Below, piece after piece: positions 1 to 13,974 of a stretch of 64,000 nt of DNA. Each line of letters begins with the position of its first letter. The first letter of the stretch is position 1. The stretch comes from Osmia lignaria lignaria (taxonomy: Eukaryota; Arthropoda; Insecta; Hymenoptera; Megachilidae). The stretch is taken from positions 7,440,001 to 7,504,000 of the forward strand of contig NW_027478158.1 in the NCBI RefSeq assembly GCF_051020975.1, read 5' to 3'. The notes below the pieces were generated by a model. It was not told the DNA's origin. It was given only the letters and a program-made list of their open reading frames with translations, and ran no database searches. Made by a program: the position numbers and the translations under genes.

Positions 1-130
1 CGTCAGGCCAGTTCCTTTGAGTTGAATCTGCAAATATCTCGGAAACGAAGCGAGCTATGGCAAAATGTTAAGAGACCTTTTTTGTAGAGAATTATGTTTC
101 CTACAATTTATGTTCTATGATATTTTTTGA
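1..130. repeat. Partial monomer at left edge
   Basis: The window opens inside a monomer. Only its last 130 bases are present, starting at the gtcaggccagttcctttgag segment. That segment is the rarer variant also found in the copies at 1097, 2707, 18483, 32648, 51316, 54211, 54855, 59042, 59686 and 60652. The array therefore extends leftwards beyond the window. Confidence 0.95.
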
Positions 131-3100
131 TCAGAAGCGTAGTTTTCGAGATATATCGAGATATTTAAAAGTTCCGAAGCCGCACCAACATAATAGAGAT
201 ACAGAAACACCGTGGCCCCTTTCTTTGAGATAACTCTGCACTAGTGCGAGCCGCAAATGCCACTTCCAGCTTAGCTGTGCAGAAGAAGAACAACAAGAAG
301 AAGAAATATCTCGAAATATGTCCGTCAGGCCCCTTCCCTTGAGATAAATCTGCACATATCTCGGAAACGAAGCGAGCTATGGCAAAATGTGAAGACACCT
401 TTTGTGTAGAGAATTAAGTTTCCTACTTTTTATCTTCTATGATATTTTTTGATCAGATGCGTAGTTCTCGAGATATATCAAGATATCTAAAAGTTCCGAA
501 GCCGCACCAACATAATAGAGATACAGAAACACCGTGGCCCCTTTCTTCGAGATAACTCTGCACTATTGCGAGCTGCAAATGCCACTTCCAGCTTAGCTGT
601 GCAGAAGAAGAACAACAAGAAGAAGAAATATCTCGAAAAATGTCCGTCAGGCCCCTTCCCTTGAGATAAATCTGCAAATATCTCGGAAACGAAGCGAGCT
701 ATGGCAAAATGTTAAGAGACCTTATTTGTAGAGAATTAAGTTTCCTACTTTTTATGTTCTATGATATTTTTTGATAAGATGCGTAGTTCTCGAGATATAT
801 CAAGATATTTAAAAGTTCCGAAGCCGCACCAACATAATAGAGATACAGAAACACCGTGGCCCCTTTCTTTGAGATAACTCTGCGCTATTGCGAGCTGGAA
901 ATGCCACTTCCAGTTTAGCTGTGCAGAAGAAGAACAACAAGAAGAGGAAATATCTCGAAATATGTCCGTCAGGCCCCTTCCCTTGAGATATATCTGCAAA
1001 TATCTCGGAAACGAAACGAGCTATGGCAAAATGTTAAGAGACCTTTTTTGCAGAGAATTATGTTTCCTACAATTTATGTTCTATGATATTTTTTGATCAG
1101 AAGCGTAGTTTTCGAGATATATCGAGATATTTAAAAGATCCGAAGCTGCACCAACATAATAGAGATACAGAAACACCGTGGCCCCTTTCTTTGAGATAAC
1201 TCTGCACTAGTGCGAGCCGCAAATGCCGCTTCCAGCTTAGCTGTGCAGAAGAAGAACAACAAGAAGAAGAAATATCTCGAAATATGTCCGTCAGGCCAGT
1301 TCCTTTGAGTTGAATCTGCAAATATCTCGGAAACGAAGCGAGCTATGGCAAAATGTTAAGAGACCTTTTTTGTAGAGAATTATGTTTCCTACAATTTACG
1401 TTCTATGATATTTTTTGATCAGAAGCGTAGTTTTCGAGATATATCGAGATATTTAAAAGTTCCGAAGCCGCACCAACATAATAGAGATACAGAAACACCG
1501 TGGCCCCTTTCTTTGAGATAACTCTGCACTAGTGCGAGCCGCAAATGCCACTTCCAGCTTAGCTGTGCAGAAGAAGAACAACAAGAAGAAGAAATATCTC
1601 GAAATATGTCCGTCAGGCCCCTTCCCTTGAGATAAATCTGCACATATCTCGGAAACGAAGCGAGCTATGGCAAAATGTGAAGAGACCTTTTGTGTAGAGA
1701 ATTAAGTTTCCTACTTTTTATGTTCAATGATATTTTTTGATCAGATGCGTAGTTCTCGAGATATATCAAGATATTTAAAAGTTCCGAAGACGCACCAACA
1801 TAATAGAGATACAGAAACACCGTGGCCCCTTTCTTTGATATAACTGTGCACTAGTGCGAGCCGCAAATGCCACTTCCAGCATAGCTGTGCAGAAGAAGAA
1901 CAACAAGAAGAAGAAATATCTCGAAATATGTCCGTCAGGCCCCTTCCCTTGAGATATATCTGCAAATATCTCGGAAACGAAGTGAGCTATGGCAAAATGT
2001 TAAGAGACCTTTTTTGTAGAGAATTATGTTTCCTACAATTTATGTTCTATGGTATTTTTTGATCAGAAGCGTAGTTTTCGAGATATATCGAGATATTTAA
2101 AAGTTCCGAAGCCGCACCAACATAATAGAGATACAGAAACACCGTGGCCCCTTTCTTTGAGATAACTCTGCACTAGTGCGAGCCGCAAATGCCACTTCCA
2201 GCTTAGCTGTGCAGAAGAAGAACAACAAGAAGAAGAAGTATCTCGAAATATGTCCGTCAGACCCCTTCCCTTGAGATGAATCTGCAAATATCTCGGAAAC
2301 GAAGCGAGCTATGGCAAAATGTTAAGAGACCTTTTTTGTAGAGAATAATGTTTCCTACAATTTACGTTCTATGATATTTTTTGATCAGAAGCGTAGTTCT
2401 CGAGATATATCAAGATATTTAAAAGTTCCGAAGACGCACCAACATAATAGAGATACAGAAACACCGTGGCCCCTTTCTTTGAGATAACTGTGCACTAGTG
2501 CGAGCCGCAAATGCCACTTCCAGCTTAGCTGTGCAGAAGAAGAACAACAAGAAGAAGAAATATCTCGAAATATGTCCGTCAGGCCCCTTCCCTTGAGATA
2601 TATCTGCAAATATCTCGGAAACGAAGCGAGCCATGGCAAAATGTTAAGAGACCGTTTTTGTAGAGAATTAAGTTTCCTACTTTTTATGTTCTATGATATT
2701 TTTTGATCAGAAGCGTAGTTTTCGAGATATATCGAGATATTTAAAAGTTCCGAAGACGCACCAACATAATAGAGATACAGAAACACCGTGGCCCCTTTCT
2801 TTGAGATAACTCTGCACTATTGCGAGCTGCAAATGCCACTTCCAGCTTAGCTGTGCAGAGGAAGAACAACAAGAAGAAGAAATATCTCGAAATATGTCCT
2901 TCAGGCCAGTTCCTTTGAGTTGAATCTGCAAATATCTCGGAAACGAAGCGAGCTATGGCAAAATGTTAAGAGACCTTTTTTGTAGAGAATCATGTTTCCT
3001 ACAATTTATGTTCTATGATATTTTTTGATCAGAATCGTAGTTTTCGAGATATATCGAGATATTTAAAAGTTCCGAAGCCGCACCAACATAATAGAGATAC

Positions 3101-4638
3101 AGAAACACCGTGGCCCCTTTCCTTGAGATAACTCTGCACTTGTGCGAGCCGCAAATGCCACTTCCAGCTTAGCTGTGCAGAAGAAGAACAACAAGAAGAA
3201 GAAATATCTCGAAATATGTCCGTCAGGCCCCTTCCCTTGAGATAAATCTGCACATATCTCGGAAACGAAGCGAGCTATGGCAAAATGTGAAGAGACCTTT
3301 TGTGTAGAGAATTAAGTTTCCTACTTTTTATCTTCTATGATATTTTTTGATCAGATGCGTAGTTCTCGAGATATATCAAGATATTTAAAAGTTCCGAAGC
3401 CGCACCAACATAATAGAGATACAGAAACACCGTGGCCCCTCTCTTTGAGATAACTCTGCACTATTGCGAGCTGGAAATGCCACTTCCAGTTTAGCTGTGC
3501 AGAAGAAGAACAACAAGAAGAAGAAATATCTCGAAATATGTCCGTCAGGCCCCTTCCCTTGAGATAAATCTGCAAATATCTCGGAAACGAAGAGAGCTAT
3601 GGCAAAATGTTAAGAGACGTTTTTTGTAGAGAATTATGTTTCCTACAATTTATGTTCTATGATATTTTTTGATCAGAAGCGTAGTTTTCGAGATATATCG
3701 AGATATTTAAAAGTTCCGAAGACGCACCAACATAATAGAGATACAGAAACACCGTGGCCCCTTTCTTTGAGATAACTCTGCGCTATTGCGAGCTGGAAAT
3801 GCCACTTCCAGTTTAGCTGTGCAGAAGAAGAACAACAAGAAGAGGAAATATCTCGAAATATGTCCGTCAGGCCCCTTCCCTTGAGATATATCTGCAAATA
3901 TCTCGGAAACGAAACGAGCTATGGCAAAATGTTGAGAGACCTTTTTTGTAGAGAATTATGTTTCCTACAATTTATGTTCTATGATATTTTTTAATCAGAA
4001 GCGTAGTTTTCGAGATATATCGAGATATTTAAAAGATCCGAAGCCGCACCAACATAATAGAGATACAGAAACACCGTGGCCCCTTTCTTTGAGATAACCC
4101 TGCACTAGTGCGAGCCGCAAATGCCGCTTCCAGCTTAGCTGTGCAGAAGAAGAACAACAAGAAGAAGAAATATCTCGAAATATGTCCGTCAGGCCCCTTC
4201 CCTCGAGATAAATCTGCAAATATCTCGGAAACGAAGCGAGCTATGGCAAAATGTTAAGAGACCTTTTTTGTAGAGAATTAAGTTTCCTACTTTTTATGCT
4301 CTATGATATTTTTTGATCGGATGCGCAGTTCTCGAGATATATCAAGATATTTAAAAAATCCGAAGCCGCACCAACATAATAGAGATACAGAAACACCGTG
4401 GCCCCTTTCTTTGAGATAACTCTGCACTATTGCGAGCTGCAAATGCCAGTTCCAGCTTAGCTGTGCAGAAGAAGAACAACAAAAAGAAGAAATATCTCGA
4501 AATATGTCCGTCAGGCCCCTTCCCTTGAGATAAATCTGCAAATATCTCGGAAACGAAGCGAGCTATGGCAAAATGTTAAGAGACCTTATTTGTAGAGAAT
4601 TAAGTTTCCTACTTTTTATGTTGTATGATATTATTTGA
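1..4638. repeat. Block 1: irregular A/B monomer mixture
   Basis: About 14 copies. Type-A left halves start at 131, 1097, 1419, 2063, 2707, 3029, 3673 and 3995, with B copies between. No fixed higher-order period is visible. One local echo exists: the pair 775 plus 1097 (tgcgctattg, gaagaggaaatatc, cgaaacgag, then aagatccgaag and cgcttcc) recurs as 3673 plus 3995, offset 2,898 bp (9 monomers). Copy 453 has a near twin at 13009, and 4317 has one at 12687. Confidence 0.75.
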
Positions 4639-5604
4639 TCAGATGCGTAGTTCTCGAGATATATCAAGATATTTAAAAGTTCCGAAGCCGCACCAACATA
4701 ATAGAGATACAGAAACACCGTGGCCCCTTTCTTTCAGATAACTCTGCACTATTGCGAGCTGGAAATGCCACTTCCAGTTTAGCTGTGCAGAAGAAGAACA
4801 ACAAGAAGAAGAAATATCCCGAAATATGTCCGTCAGGCCCCTTCCCTTGAGATAAATCTGCATATATCTCGGAAACGAAGCGAGCTATGGCAAAATGTTA
4901 AGAGACCTTTTTGGTAGAGAATGAAGTTTCCTACTTTTTATGTTCTATGATATTTTTTGATCAGAAGCGTAGTTTTCGAGATATATCGAGATATTTAAAA
5001 GATCCGAAGCCGCACCAACATAATAGAGATACAGAAACACCGTGGCCCCTTTCTTTGAGATAACTCTGCACCATTGCGAGCTGCAAATGCCACTTCCAGC
5101 TTAGCTGTGCAGAAGAAGACCAACAAGAAGAAGAAATATCTCGAAATATGTCCGTCAGGCCCCTTCCCTTGAGATAAATCTGCAAATATCTCGGAAACGA
5201 AGCGAGCTATGGCAAAATGTTAAGAGACCTTATTTGTAGAGAATTAAGTTTCCTACTTTTTATGTTCTATGATATTATTTGATCAGATGCGTAGTTCTCG
5301 AGATATATCAAGATATTTAAAAGTTCCGAAGCCGCACCAACATAATAGAGATACAGAAACACCGTGGCCCCTTTCTTTCAGATAACTCTGCACTATTGCG
5401 AGCTGGAAATGCCACTTCCAGTTTAGCTGTGCAGAAGAAGAACAACAAGAAGAAGAAATATCCCGAAATATGTCCGTCAGGCCCCTTCCCTTGAGATAAA
5501 TCTGCATATATCTCGGAAACGAAGCGAGCTATGGCAAAATGTTAAGAGACCTTTTTGGTAGAGAATGAAGTTTCCTACTTTTTATGTTCTATGATATGTT
5601 TTGA
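4639..5604. repeat. Local dimer echo (644 bp) in block 2
   Basis: Copies 4639 and 5283 share ctttcagataac, ctggaaatgcc, the spacer tattatttgatcag before them and atcccgaaat. They are separated by the w-type A copy 4961. This is consistent with a two-monomer duplication; the partner of 4961 (5605) is now a B copy. Confidence 0.6.
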
Positions 5605-6892
5605 TCAGATGCGTAGTTCTCGAGATATATCAAGATATTTAAAAGTTCCGAAGCCGCACCAACATAATAGAGATACAGAAACACCGTGGCCCCTTTCTTT
5701 GAGATAACTCTGCACTATTGCGAGCTGCAAATGCCACTTCCAGCTTAGCTGTGCAGAAGAAGAACAACAAGAAGAAGAAATATCTCGAAATATGTCCGTC
5801 AGGCCCCTTCCCTTGAGATAAATCTGCAAATATCTCGGAAACGAAGCGAGCTATGGCAAAATGTTAAGAGACCTTTTTTGTAGAGAATTATGTTTCCTAC
5901 AATTTATGTTCTATGATATTTTTTGATCAGAAGCGTAGTTTTCGAGATATATCGAGATATTTAAAAGATCCGAAGCTGCACCAACATAATAGAGATACAG
6001 AAACACCGTGGCCCCTTTCTTTGAGATAACTCTGCACTAGTGCGAGCCGCAAATGCCGCTTCCAGCTTAGCTGTGCAGAAGAAGAACAACAAGAAGAAGA
6101 AATATCTCGAAATATGTCCGTCAGGCCCCTTCCCTCGAGATAAATCTGCAAATATCGCGGAAACGAAGCGAGCTATGGCAAAATGTTAAGAGACCTTTTT
6201 TGTAGAGAATTAAGTTTCCTACTTTTTATGTTCTATGATATTTTTTGATCGGATGCGTAGTTCTCGAGATATATCAAGATATTTAAAAGTTCCGAAGCCG
6301 CACCAACATAATAGAGATACAGAAACACCGTGGCCCCTTTCTTTGAGATAACTCTGCACTAGTGCGAGCCGCAAATGCCGCTTCCAGCTTAGCTGTGCAG
6401 AAGAAGAACAACAAGAAGAAGAAATATCTCGAAATATGTCCGTCAGGCCCCTTCCCTCGAGATAAATCTGCAAATATCGCGGAAACGAAGCGAGCTATGG
6501 CAAAATGTTAAGAGACCTTTTTTGTAGAGAATTAAGTTTCCTACTTTTTATGTTCTATGATATTTTTTGATCGGATGCGTAGTTCTCGAGATATATCAAG
6601 ATATTTAAAAGTTCCGAAGCCGCACCAACATAATAGAGATACAGAAACACCGTGGCCCCTTTCTTTGAGATAACTCTGCACTATTGCGAGCTGCAAATGC
6701 CACTTCCAGCTTAGCTGTGCAGAAGAAGAACAACAAGAAGAAGAAATATCTGGAAATATGTCCGTCAGGCCCCTTCCCTTGAGGTAAATCTGCAAATATC
6801 TCGGAAACGAAGCGAGCTACGGCAAAATGTTAAGAGACCTTTTTGGTAGAGAATGAAGTTTCCTACTTTTTATGTTCTATGATATTTTTTGA

Positions 6893-8823
6893 TCAGATGC
6901 GTAGTTCTCGAGATATATCAAGATATTTAAAAGTTCCGAAGCCGCACCAACATAATAGAGATACAGAAACACCGTGGCCCCTTTCTTTCAGATAACTGTG
7001 CACTATTGCGAGCTGGAAATGCCACTTCCTGTTTAGCTGTGCAGAAGAAGAACAACAAGAAGAAGAAATATCCCGAAATATGTCCGTCAGGCCCCTTCCC
7101 TTGAGATAAATCTGCATATATCTCGGAAACGAAGCGAGCTATGGCAAAATGTTAAGAGACCTTTTTGGTAGAGAATGAAGTTTCCTACTTTTTATGTTGT
7201 ATGATATTTTTTGATGAGATGCGTAGTTCTCAAGATATATCAAGATATTTAAAAGTTCCGAAGCCGCACCAACATAGTAGAGATACAGAAACACCGTGGC
7301 CCCTTTCTTTGAGATAACTCTGCACTATTGCGAGCTGCAAATGCCACGTCCAGCTTAGCTGTGCAGAAGAAGAACAACATGAAGAAGAAATATCTGGAAA
7401 TATGTCCGTCAGGCCCCTTCCCTTGAGATAAATCTGCAAATATCTCGGAAACGAAGCGAGCTACGGCAAAATGTTAAGAGACCTTTTTTGTAGAGAATTA
7501 TATTTCCCACAATTTAGGTTCTATGATATTTTTTGATCAGAAGCGTAGTTTTCGAGATATATCGAGATATTTAAAAGATCCGAAGCCGCACCAACACAAT
7601 AGAGATACAGAAACACCGTGGCCCCTTTCTTTGAGATAACTCTGCACCATTGCGAGCTGCAAATGCCACTTCCAGCTTAGCTGTGCAGAAGAAGACCAAC
7701 AAGAAGAAGAAATATCTCGAAATATGTCCGTCAGGCCCCTTCCCTTGAGATAAATCTGCAAATATCTCGGAAACGAAGCGAGCTATGGCAAAATGTTAAG
7801 AGACCTTATTTGTAGAGAATTAAGTTTCCTACTTTTTATGTTCTATGATATTATTTGATCAGATGCGTAGTTCTCGAGATATATCAAGATATTTAAAAGT
7901 TCCGAAGCCGCACCAACATAATAGAGATACAGAAACACCGTGGCCCCTTTCTTTCAGATAACTCTGCACTATTGCGAGCTGGAAATGCCACTTCCTGTTT
8001 AGCTGTGCAGAAGAAGAACAACAAGAAGAAGAAATATCTGGAAATATGTCCGTCAGGCCCCTTCCCTTGAGGTAAATCTGCAAATATCTCGGAAACGAAG
8101 CGAGCTACGGCAAAATGTTAAGAGACCTTTTTGGTAGAGAATGAAGTTTCCTACTTTTTATGTTCTATGATATTTTTTGATCAGATGCGTAGTTCTCGAG
8201 ATATATCAAGATATTTAAAAGTTCCGATGCCGCACCAACATAATAGAGATACAGAAACACCGTGGCCCCTTTCTTTCAGATAACTCTGCACCATTGCGAG
8301 CTGGAAATGCCACTTCCTGTTTAGCTGTGCAGAAGAAGAACAACAAGAAGAAGAAATATCCCGAAATATGTCCGTCAGGCCCCTTCCCTTGAGATAAATC
8401 TTCAAATATCTCGGAAACGAAGCGAGCTATGGCAAAATGTTGAGAGACCTTTTTTGTAGAGAATTAAGTTTCCTACGTTTTATGTTGTATGATATTTTTG
8501 ATCAGATGCGTAGTTCTCGAGATATATCAAGATATTTAAAAGTTCCGAAGCCGCACCAACACAATAGAGATACAGAAAGACCGTGGCCCCTTTCTTTGAG
8601 ATAACTCTGCACCATTGCGAGCTGCAAATGCCACTTCCAGCTTAGCTGTGCAGAAGAAGACCAACAAGAAGAAGAAATATCTCGAAATATGTCCGTCAGG
8701 CCCCTTCCCTTGAGATAAATCTGCAAATATCTCGGAAACGAAGCGAGCTATGGCAAAATGTTAAGAGACCTTATTTGTAGAGAATTAAGTTTCCTACTTT
8801 TTATGTTCTATGATATTATTTGA
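6893..8823. repeat. Six-monomer segment, copy 1 (order n-p-w-pn-n-w)
   Basis: Six consecutive copies (6893, 7215, 7537, 7859, 8181, 8502) recur in the same order at 10756-12686, offset 3,863 bp (12 monomers minus 1 bp). Shared private marks include cagataactgtgcac, ctcaagatat with catagtagag, cacgtccagc, catgaagaag, ccgatgccgc, cctacgttttatgttg and the one-T deletion before 8502. The flanks differ: the monomer before is p at 6571 but w at 10434. Confidence 0.85.
8181..8501. repeat. 321-bp monomer, spacer T deletion (class of three)
   Basis: The spacer reads gatatttttgatcag with five T instead of six. The same deletion, together with cctacgttttatgttg, occurs in the copies at 12044-12364 and 14941-15261. 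The shared change marks common descent of the three. Confidence 0.9.
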
Positions 8824-9789
8824 TCAGATGCGTAGTTCTCGAGATATATCAAGATATTTAAAAGTTCCGAAGCCGCACCAACATAATAGAGATACAGAAA
8901 CACCGTGGCCCCTTTCTTTCAGATAACTGTGCACTATTGCGAGCTGGAAATGCCACTTCCTGTTTAGCTGTGCAGAAGAAGAACAACAAGAAGAAGAAAT
9001 ATCCCGAAATATGTCCGTCAGGCCCCTTCCCTTGAGATAAATCTGCATATATCTCGGAAACGAAGCGAGCTATGGCAAAATGTTAAGAGACCTTTTTGGT
9101 AGAGAATGAAGTTTCCTACTTTTTATGTTGTATGATATTTTTTGATGAGATGCGTAGTTCTCAAGATATATCAAGATATTTAAAAGTTCCGAAGCCGCAC
9201 CAACATAGTAGAGATACAGAAACACCGTGGCCCCTTTCTTTGAGATAACTCTGCACTATTGCGAGCTGCAAATGCCACTTCCAGCTTAGCTGTGCAGAAG
9301 AAGAACAACAAGAAGAAGAAATATCTCGAAATATGTCCGTCAGGCCCCTTCCCTTGAGATAAATCTGCAAATATCTCGGAAACGAAGCGAGCTATGGCAA
9401 AATGTTAAGAGCCCTTTTTTGTAGAGAATTATGTTTCCTACAATTTATGTTCTATGATATTTTTTGATCAGAAGCGTAGTTTTCGAGATATATCGAGATA
9501 TTTAAAAGATCCGAAGCTGCACCAACATAATAGAGATACAGAAACACCGTGGCCCCTTTCTTTGAGATAACTCTGCACTAGTGCGAGCCGCAAATGCCGC
9601 TTCCAGCTTAGCTGTGCAGAAGAAGAACAACAAGAAGAAGAAATATCTCGAAATATGTCCGTCAGGCCCCTTCCCTCGAGATAAATCTGCAAATATCGCG
9701 GAAACGAAGCGAGCTATGGCAAAATGTTAAGAGACCTTTTTTGTAGAGAATTAAGTTTCCTACTTTTTATGTTCTATGATATTTTTTGA

Positions 9790-11399
9790 TCGGATGCGTA
9801 GTTCTCGAGATATATCAAGATATTTAAAAGTTCCGAAGCCGCACCAACATAATAGAGATACAGAAACACCGTGGCCCCTTTCTTTGAGATAACTCTGCAC
9901 TATTGCGAGCTGCAAATGCCACTTCCAGCTTAGCTGTGCAGAAGAAGAACAACAAGAAGAAGAAATATCTGGAAATATGTCCGTCAGGCCCCTTCCCTTG
10001 AGGTAAATCTGCAAATATCTCGGAAACGAAGCGAGCTACGGCAAAATGTTAAGAGACCTTTTTGGTAGAGAATGAAGTTTCCTACTTTTTATGTTCTATG
10101 ATATTTTTTGATCAGATGCGTAGTTCTCGAGATATATCAAGATATTTAAAAGTTCCGAAGCCGCACCAACATAATAGAGATACAGAAACACCGTGGCCCC
10201 TTTCTTTGAGATAACTCTGCACTATTGCGAGCTGCAAATGCCACTTCCAGCTTAGCTGTGCAGAAGAAGAACAACAAGAAGAAGAAATATCTGGAAATAT
10301 GTCCGTCAGGCCCCTTCCCTTGAGATAAATCTGCAAATATCTCGGAAACGAAGCGAGCTACGGCAAAATGTTAAGAGACCTTTTTTGTAGAGAATTATAT
10401 TTCCCACAATTTAGGTTCTATGATATTTTTTGATCAGAAGCGTAGTTTTCGAGATATATCGAGATATTTAAAAGATCCGAAGCCGCACCAACACAATAGA
10501 GATACAGAAACACCGTGGCCCCTTTCTTTGAGATAACTCTGCACCATTGCGAGGTGCAAATGCCACTTCCAGCTTAGCTGTGCAGAAGAAGACCAACAAG
10601 AAGAAGAAATATCTCGAAATATGTCCGTCAGGCCCCTTCCCTTGAGATAAATCTGCAAATATCTCGGAAACGAAGCGAGCTATGGCAAAATGTTAAGAGA
10701 CCTTATTTGTAGAGAATTAAGTTTCCTACTTTTTATGTTCTATGATATTATTTGATCAGATGCGTAGTTCTCGAGATATATCAAGATATTTAAAAGTTCC
10801 GAAGCCGCACCAACATAATAGAGATACAGAAACACCGTGGCCCCTTTCTTTCAGATAACTGTGCACTATTGCGAGCTGGAAATGCCACTTCCTGTTTAGC
10901 TGTGCAGAAGAAGAACAACAAGAAGAAGAAATATCCCGAAATATGTCCGTCAGGCCCCTTCCCTTGAGATAAATCTGCATATATCTCGGAAACGAAGCGA
11001 GCTATGGCAAAATGTTAAGAGACCTTTTTGGTAGAGAATGAAGTTTCCTACTTTTTATGTTGTATGATATTTTTTGATGAGATGCGTAGTTCTCAAGATA
11101 TATCAAGATATTTAAAAGTTCCGAAGCCGCACCAACATAGTAGAGATACAGAAACACCGTGGCCCCTTTCTTTGAGATAACTCTGCACTATTGCGAGCTG
11201 CAAATGCCACGTCCAGCTTAGCTGTGCAGAAGAAGAACAACATGAAGAAGAAATATCTGGAAATATGTCCGTCAGGCCCCTTCCCTTGAGATAAATCTGC
11301 AAATATCTCGGAAACGAAGCGAGCTACGGCAAAATGTTAAGAGACCTTTTTTGTAGAGAATTATATTTCCCACAATTTAGGTTCTATGATATTTTTTGA
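9790..11399. repeat. Five-monomer segment (p-p-w-n-p), copy 1
   Basis: Copies 9790, 10112, 10434, 10756 and 11078 correspond in order to 16873, 17195, 17517, 17839 and 18161, offset 7,083 bp (22 monomers minus 1). Both w copies carry the rare gcgaggtgcaaat and both terminal p copies carry cacgtccagc. The left half of the last copy differs (ctcaagatat here, ctcgagatat at 18161), so the match ends by mosaic replacement. Confidence 0.75.
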
Positions 11400-12686
11400 T
11401 CAGAAGCGTAGTTTTCGAGATATATCGAGATATTTAAAAGATCCGAAGCCGCACCAACACAATAGAGATACAGAAACACCGTGGCCCCTTTCTTTGAGAT
11501 AACTCTGCACCATTGCGAGCTGCAAATGCCACTTCCAGCTTAGCTGTGCAGAAGAAGACCAACAAGAAGAAGAAATATCTCGAAATATGTCCGTCAGGCC
11601 CCTTCCCTTGAGATAAATCTGCAAATATCTCGGAAACGAAGCGAGCTATGGCAAAATGTTAAGAGACCTTATTTGTAGAGAATTAAGTTTCCTACTTTTT
11701 ATGTTCTATGATATTATTTGATCAGATGCGTAGTTCTCGAGATATATCAAGATATTTAAAAGTTCCGAAGCCGCACCAACATAATAGAGATACAGAAACA
11801 CCGTGGCCCCTTTCTTTCAGATAACTCTGCACTATTGCGAGCTGGAAATGCCACTTCCTGTTTAGCTGTGCAGAAGAAGAACAACAAGAAGAAGAAATAT
11901 CTGGAAATATGTCCGTCAGGCCCCTTCCCTTGAGGTAAATCTGCAAATATCTCGGAAACGAAGCGAGCTACGGCAAAATGTTAAGAGACCTTTTTGGTAG
12001 AGAATGAAGTTTCCTACTTTTTATGTTCTATGATATTTTTTGATCAGATGCGTAGTTCTCGAGATATATCAAGATATTTAAAAGTTCCGATGCCGCACCA
12101 ACATAATAGAGATACAGAAACACCGTGGCCCCTTTCTTTCAGATAACTCTGCACCATTGCGAGCTGGAAATGCCACTTCCTGTTTAGCTGTGCAGAAGAA
12201 GAACAACAAGAAGAAGAAATATCCCGAAATATGTCCGTCAAGCCCCTTCCCTTGAGATAAATCTGCAAATATCTCGGAAACGAAGCGAGCTATGGCAAAA
12301 TGTTGAGAGACCTTTTTTGTAGAGAATTAAGTTTCCTACGTTTTATGTTGTATGATATTTTTGATCAGATGCGTAGTTCTCGAGATATATCAAGATATTT
12401 AAAAGTTCCGAAGCCGCACCAACACAATAGAGATACAGAAACACCGTGGCCCCTTTCTTTGAGATAACTCTGCACCATTGCGAGCTGCAAATGCCACTTC
12501 CAGCTTAGCTGTGCAGAAGAAGACCAACAAGAAGAAGAAATATCTCGAAATATGTCCGTCAGGCCCCTTCCCTTGAGATAAATCTGCAAATATCTCGGAA
12601 ACGAAGCGAGCTATGGCAAAATGTTAAGAGACCTTATTTGTAGAGAATTAAGTTTCCTACTTTTTATGTTCTATGATATTATTTGA
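10756..12686. repeat. Six-monomer segment, copy 2
   Basis: Second copy of the 6893-8823 segment, including the same 321-bp fifth monomer (12044-12364). The few differences seen include accgtgg here against gaccgtgg in 8502 and tctgcaaat here against cttcaaat in 8181. The duplication is therefore fairly recent relative to overall array divergence. Confidence 0.85.
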
Positions 12687-13974
12687 TCAGATGCGTAGTT
12701 CTCGAGATATATCAAGATATTTAAAAGTTCCGAAGCCGCACCAACATAATAGAGATACAGAAACACCGTGGCCCCTTTCTTTGAGATAACTCTGCACTAT
12801 TGCGAGCTGCAAATGCCAGTTCCAGCTTAGCTGTGCAGAAGAAGAACAACAAAAAGAAGAAATATCTCGAAATATGTCCGTCAGGCCCCTTCCCTTGAGA
12901 TAAATCTGCAAATATCTCGGAAACGAAGCGAGCTATGGCAAAATGTTAAGAGACCTTTTTTGTAGAGAATTAAGTTTCCTACTTTTTATGTTCTATGATA
13001 TTTTTTGATCAGATGCGTAGTTCTCGAGATATATCAAGATATCTAAAAGTTCCGAAGCCGCACCAACATAATAGAGATACAGAAACACCGTGGCCCCTTT
13101 CTTCGAGATAACTCTGCACTATTGCGAGCTGCAAATGCCACTTCCAGCTTAGCTGTGCAGAAGAAGAACAACAAGAAGAAGAAATATCTCGAAAAATGTC
13201 CGTCAGGCCCCTTCCCTTGAGATAAATCTGCAAATATCTCGGAAACGAAGCGAGCTACGGCAAAATGTTAAGAGACCTTTTTGGTAGAGAATGAAGTTTC
13301 CTACTTTTTATGTTCTATGATATTTTTTGATCAGATGCGTAGTTCTCGAGATATATCAAGATATTTAAAAGTTCCGAAGCCGCACCAACATAATAGAGAT
13401 ACAGAAACACCGTGGCCCCTTTCTTTGAGATAACTCTGCACTATTGCGAGCTGCAAATGCCACTTCCAGCTTAGCTGTGCAGAAGAAGAACAACAAGAAG
13501 AAGAAATATCTGGAAATATGTCCGTCAGGCCCCTTCCCTTGAGATAAATCTGCAAATATCTCGGAAACGAAGCGAGCTACGGCAAAATGTTAAGAGACCT
13601 TTTTTGTAGAGAATTATATTTCCCACAATTTAGGTTCTATGATATTTTTTGATCAGATGCGTAGTTTTCGAGATATATCGAGATATTTAAAAGATCCGAA
13701 GCCGCACCAACACAATAGAGATACAGAAACACCGTGGCCCCTTTCTTTGAGATAACTCTGCACCATTGCGAGGTGCAAATGCCACTTCCAGCTTAGCTGT
13801 GCAGAAGAAGACCAACAAGAAGAAGAAATATCTCGAAATATGTCCGTCAGGCCCCTTCCCTTGAGATAAATCTGCAAATATCTCGGAAACGAAGCGAGCT
13901 ATGGCAAAATGTTAAGAGACCTTATTTGTAGAGAATTAAGTTTCCTACTTTTTATGTTCTATGATATTATTTGA

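Noticed and set aside
131..355. Minus-strand ORFs of 63-87 codons, one per monomer, as a multicopy gene family
   Set aside because: They are the by-product of one open frame in a highly similar repeat. 322 is not a multiple of three, no ribosome or splice context is evident, there is no recognisable domain, and nonsense and frameshift versions spread equally well.
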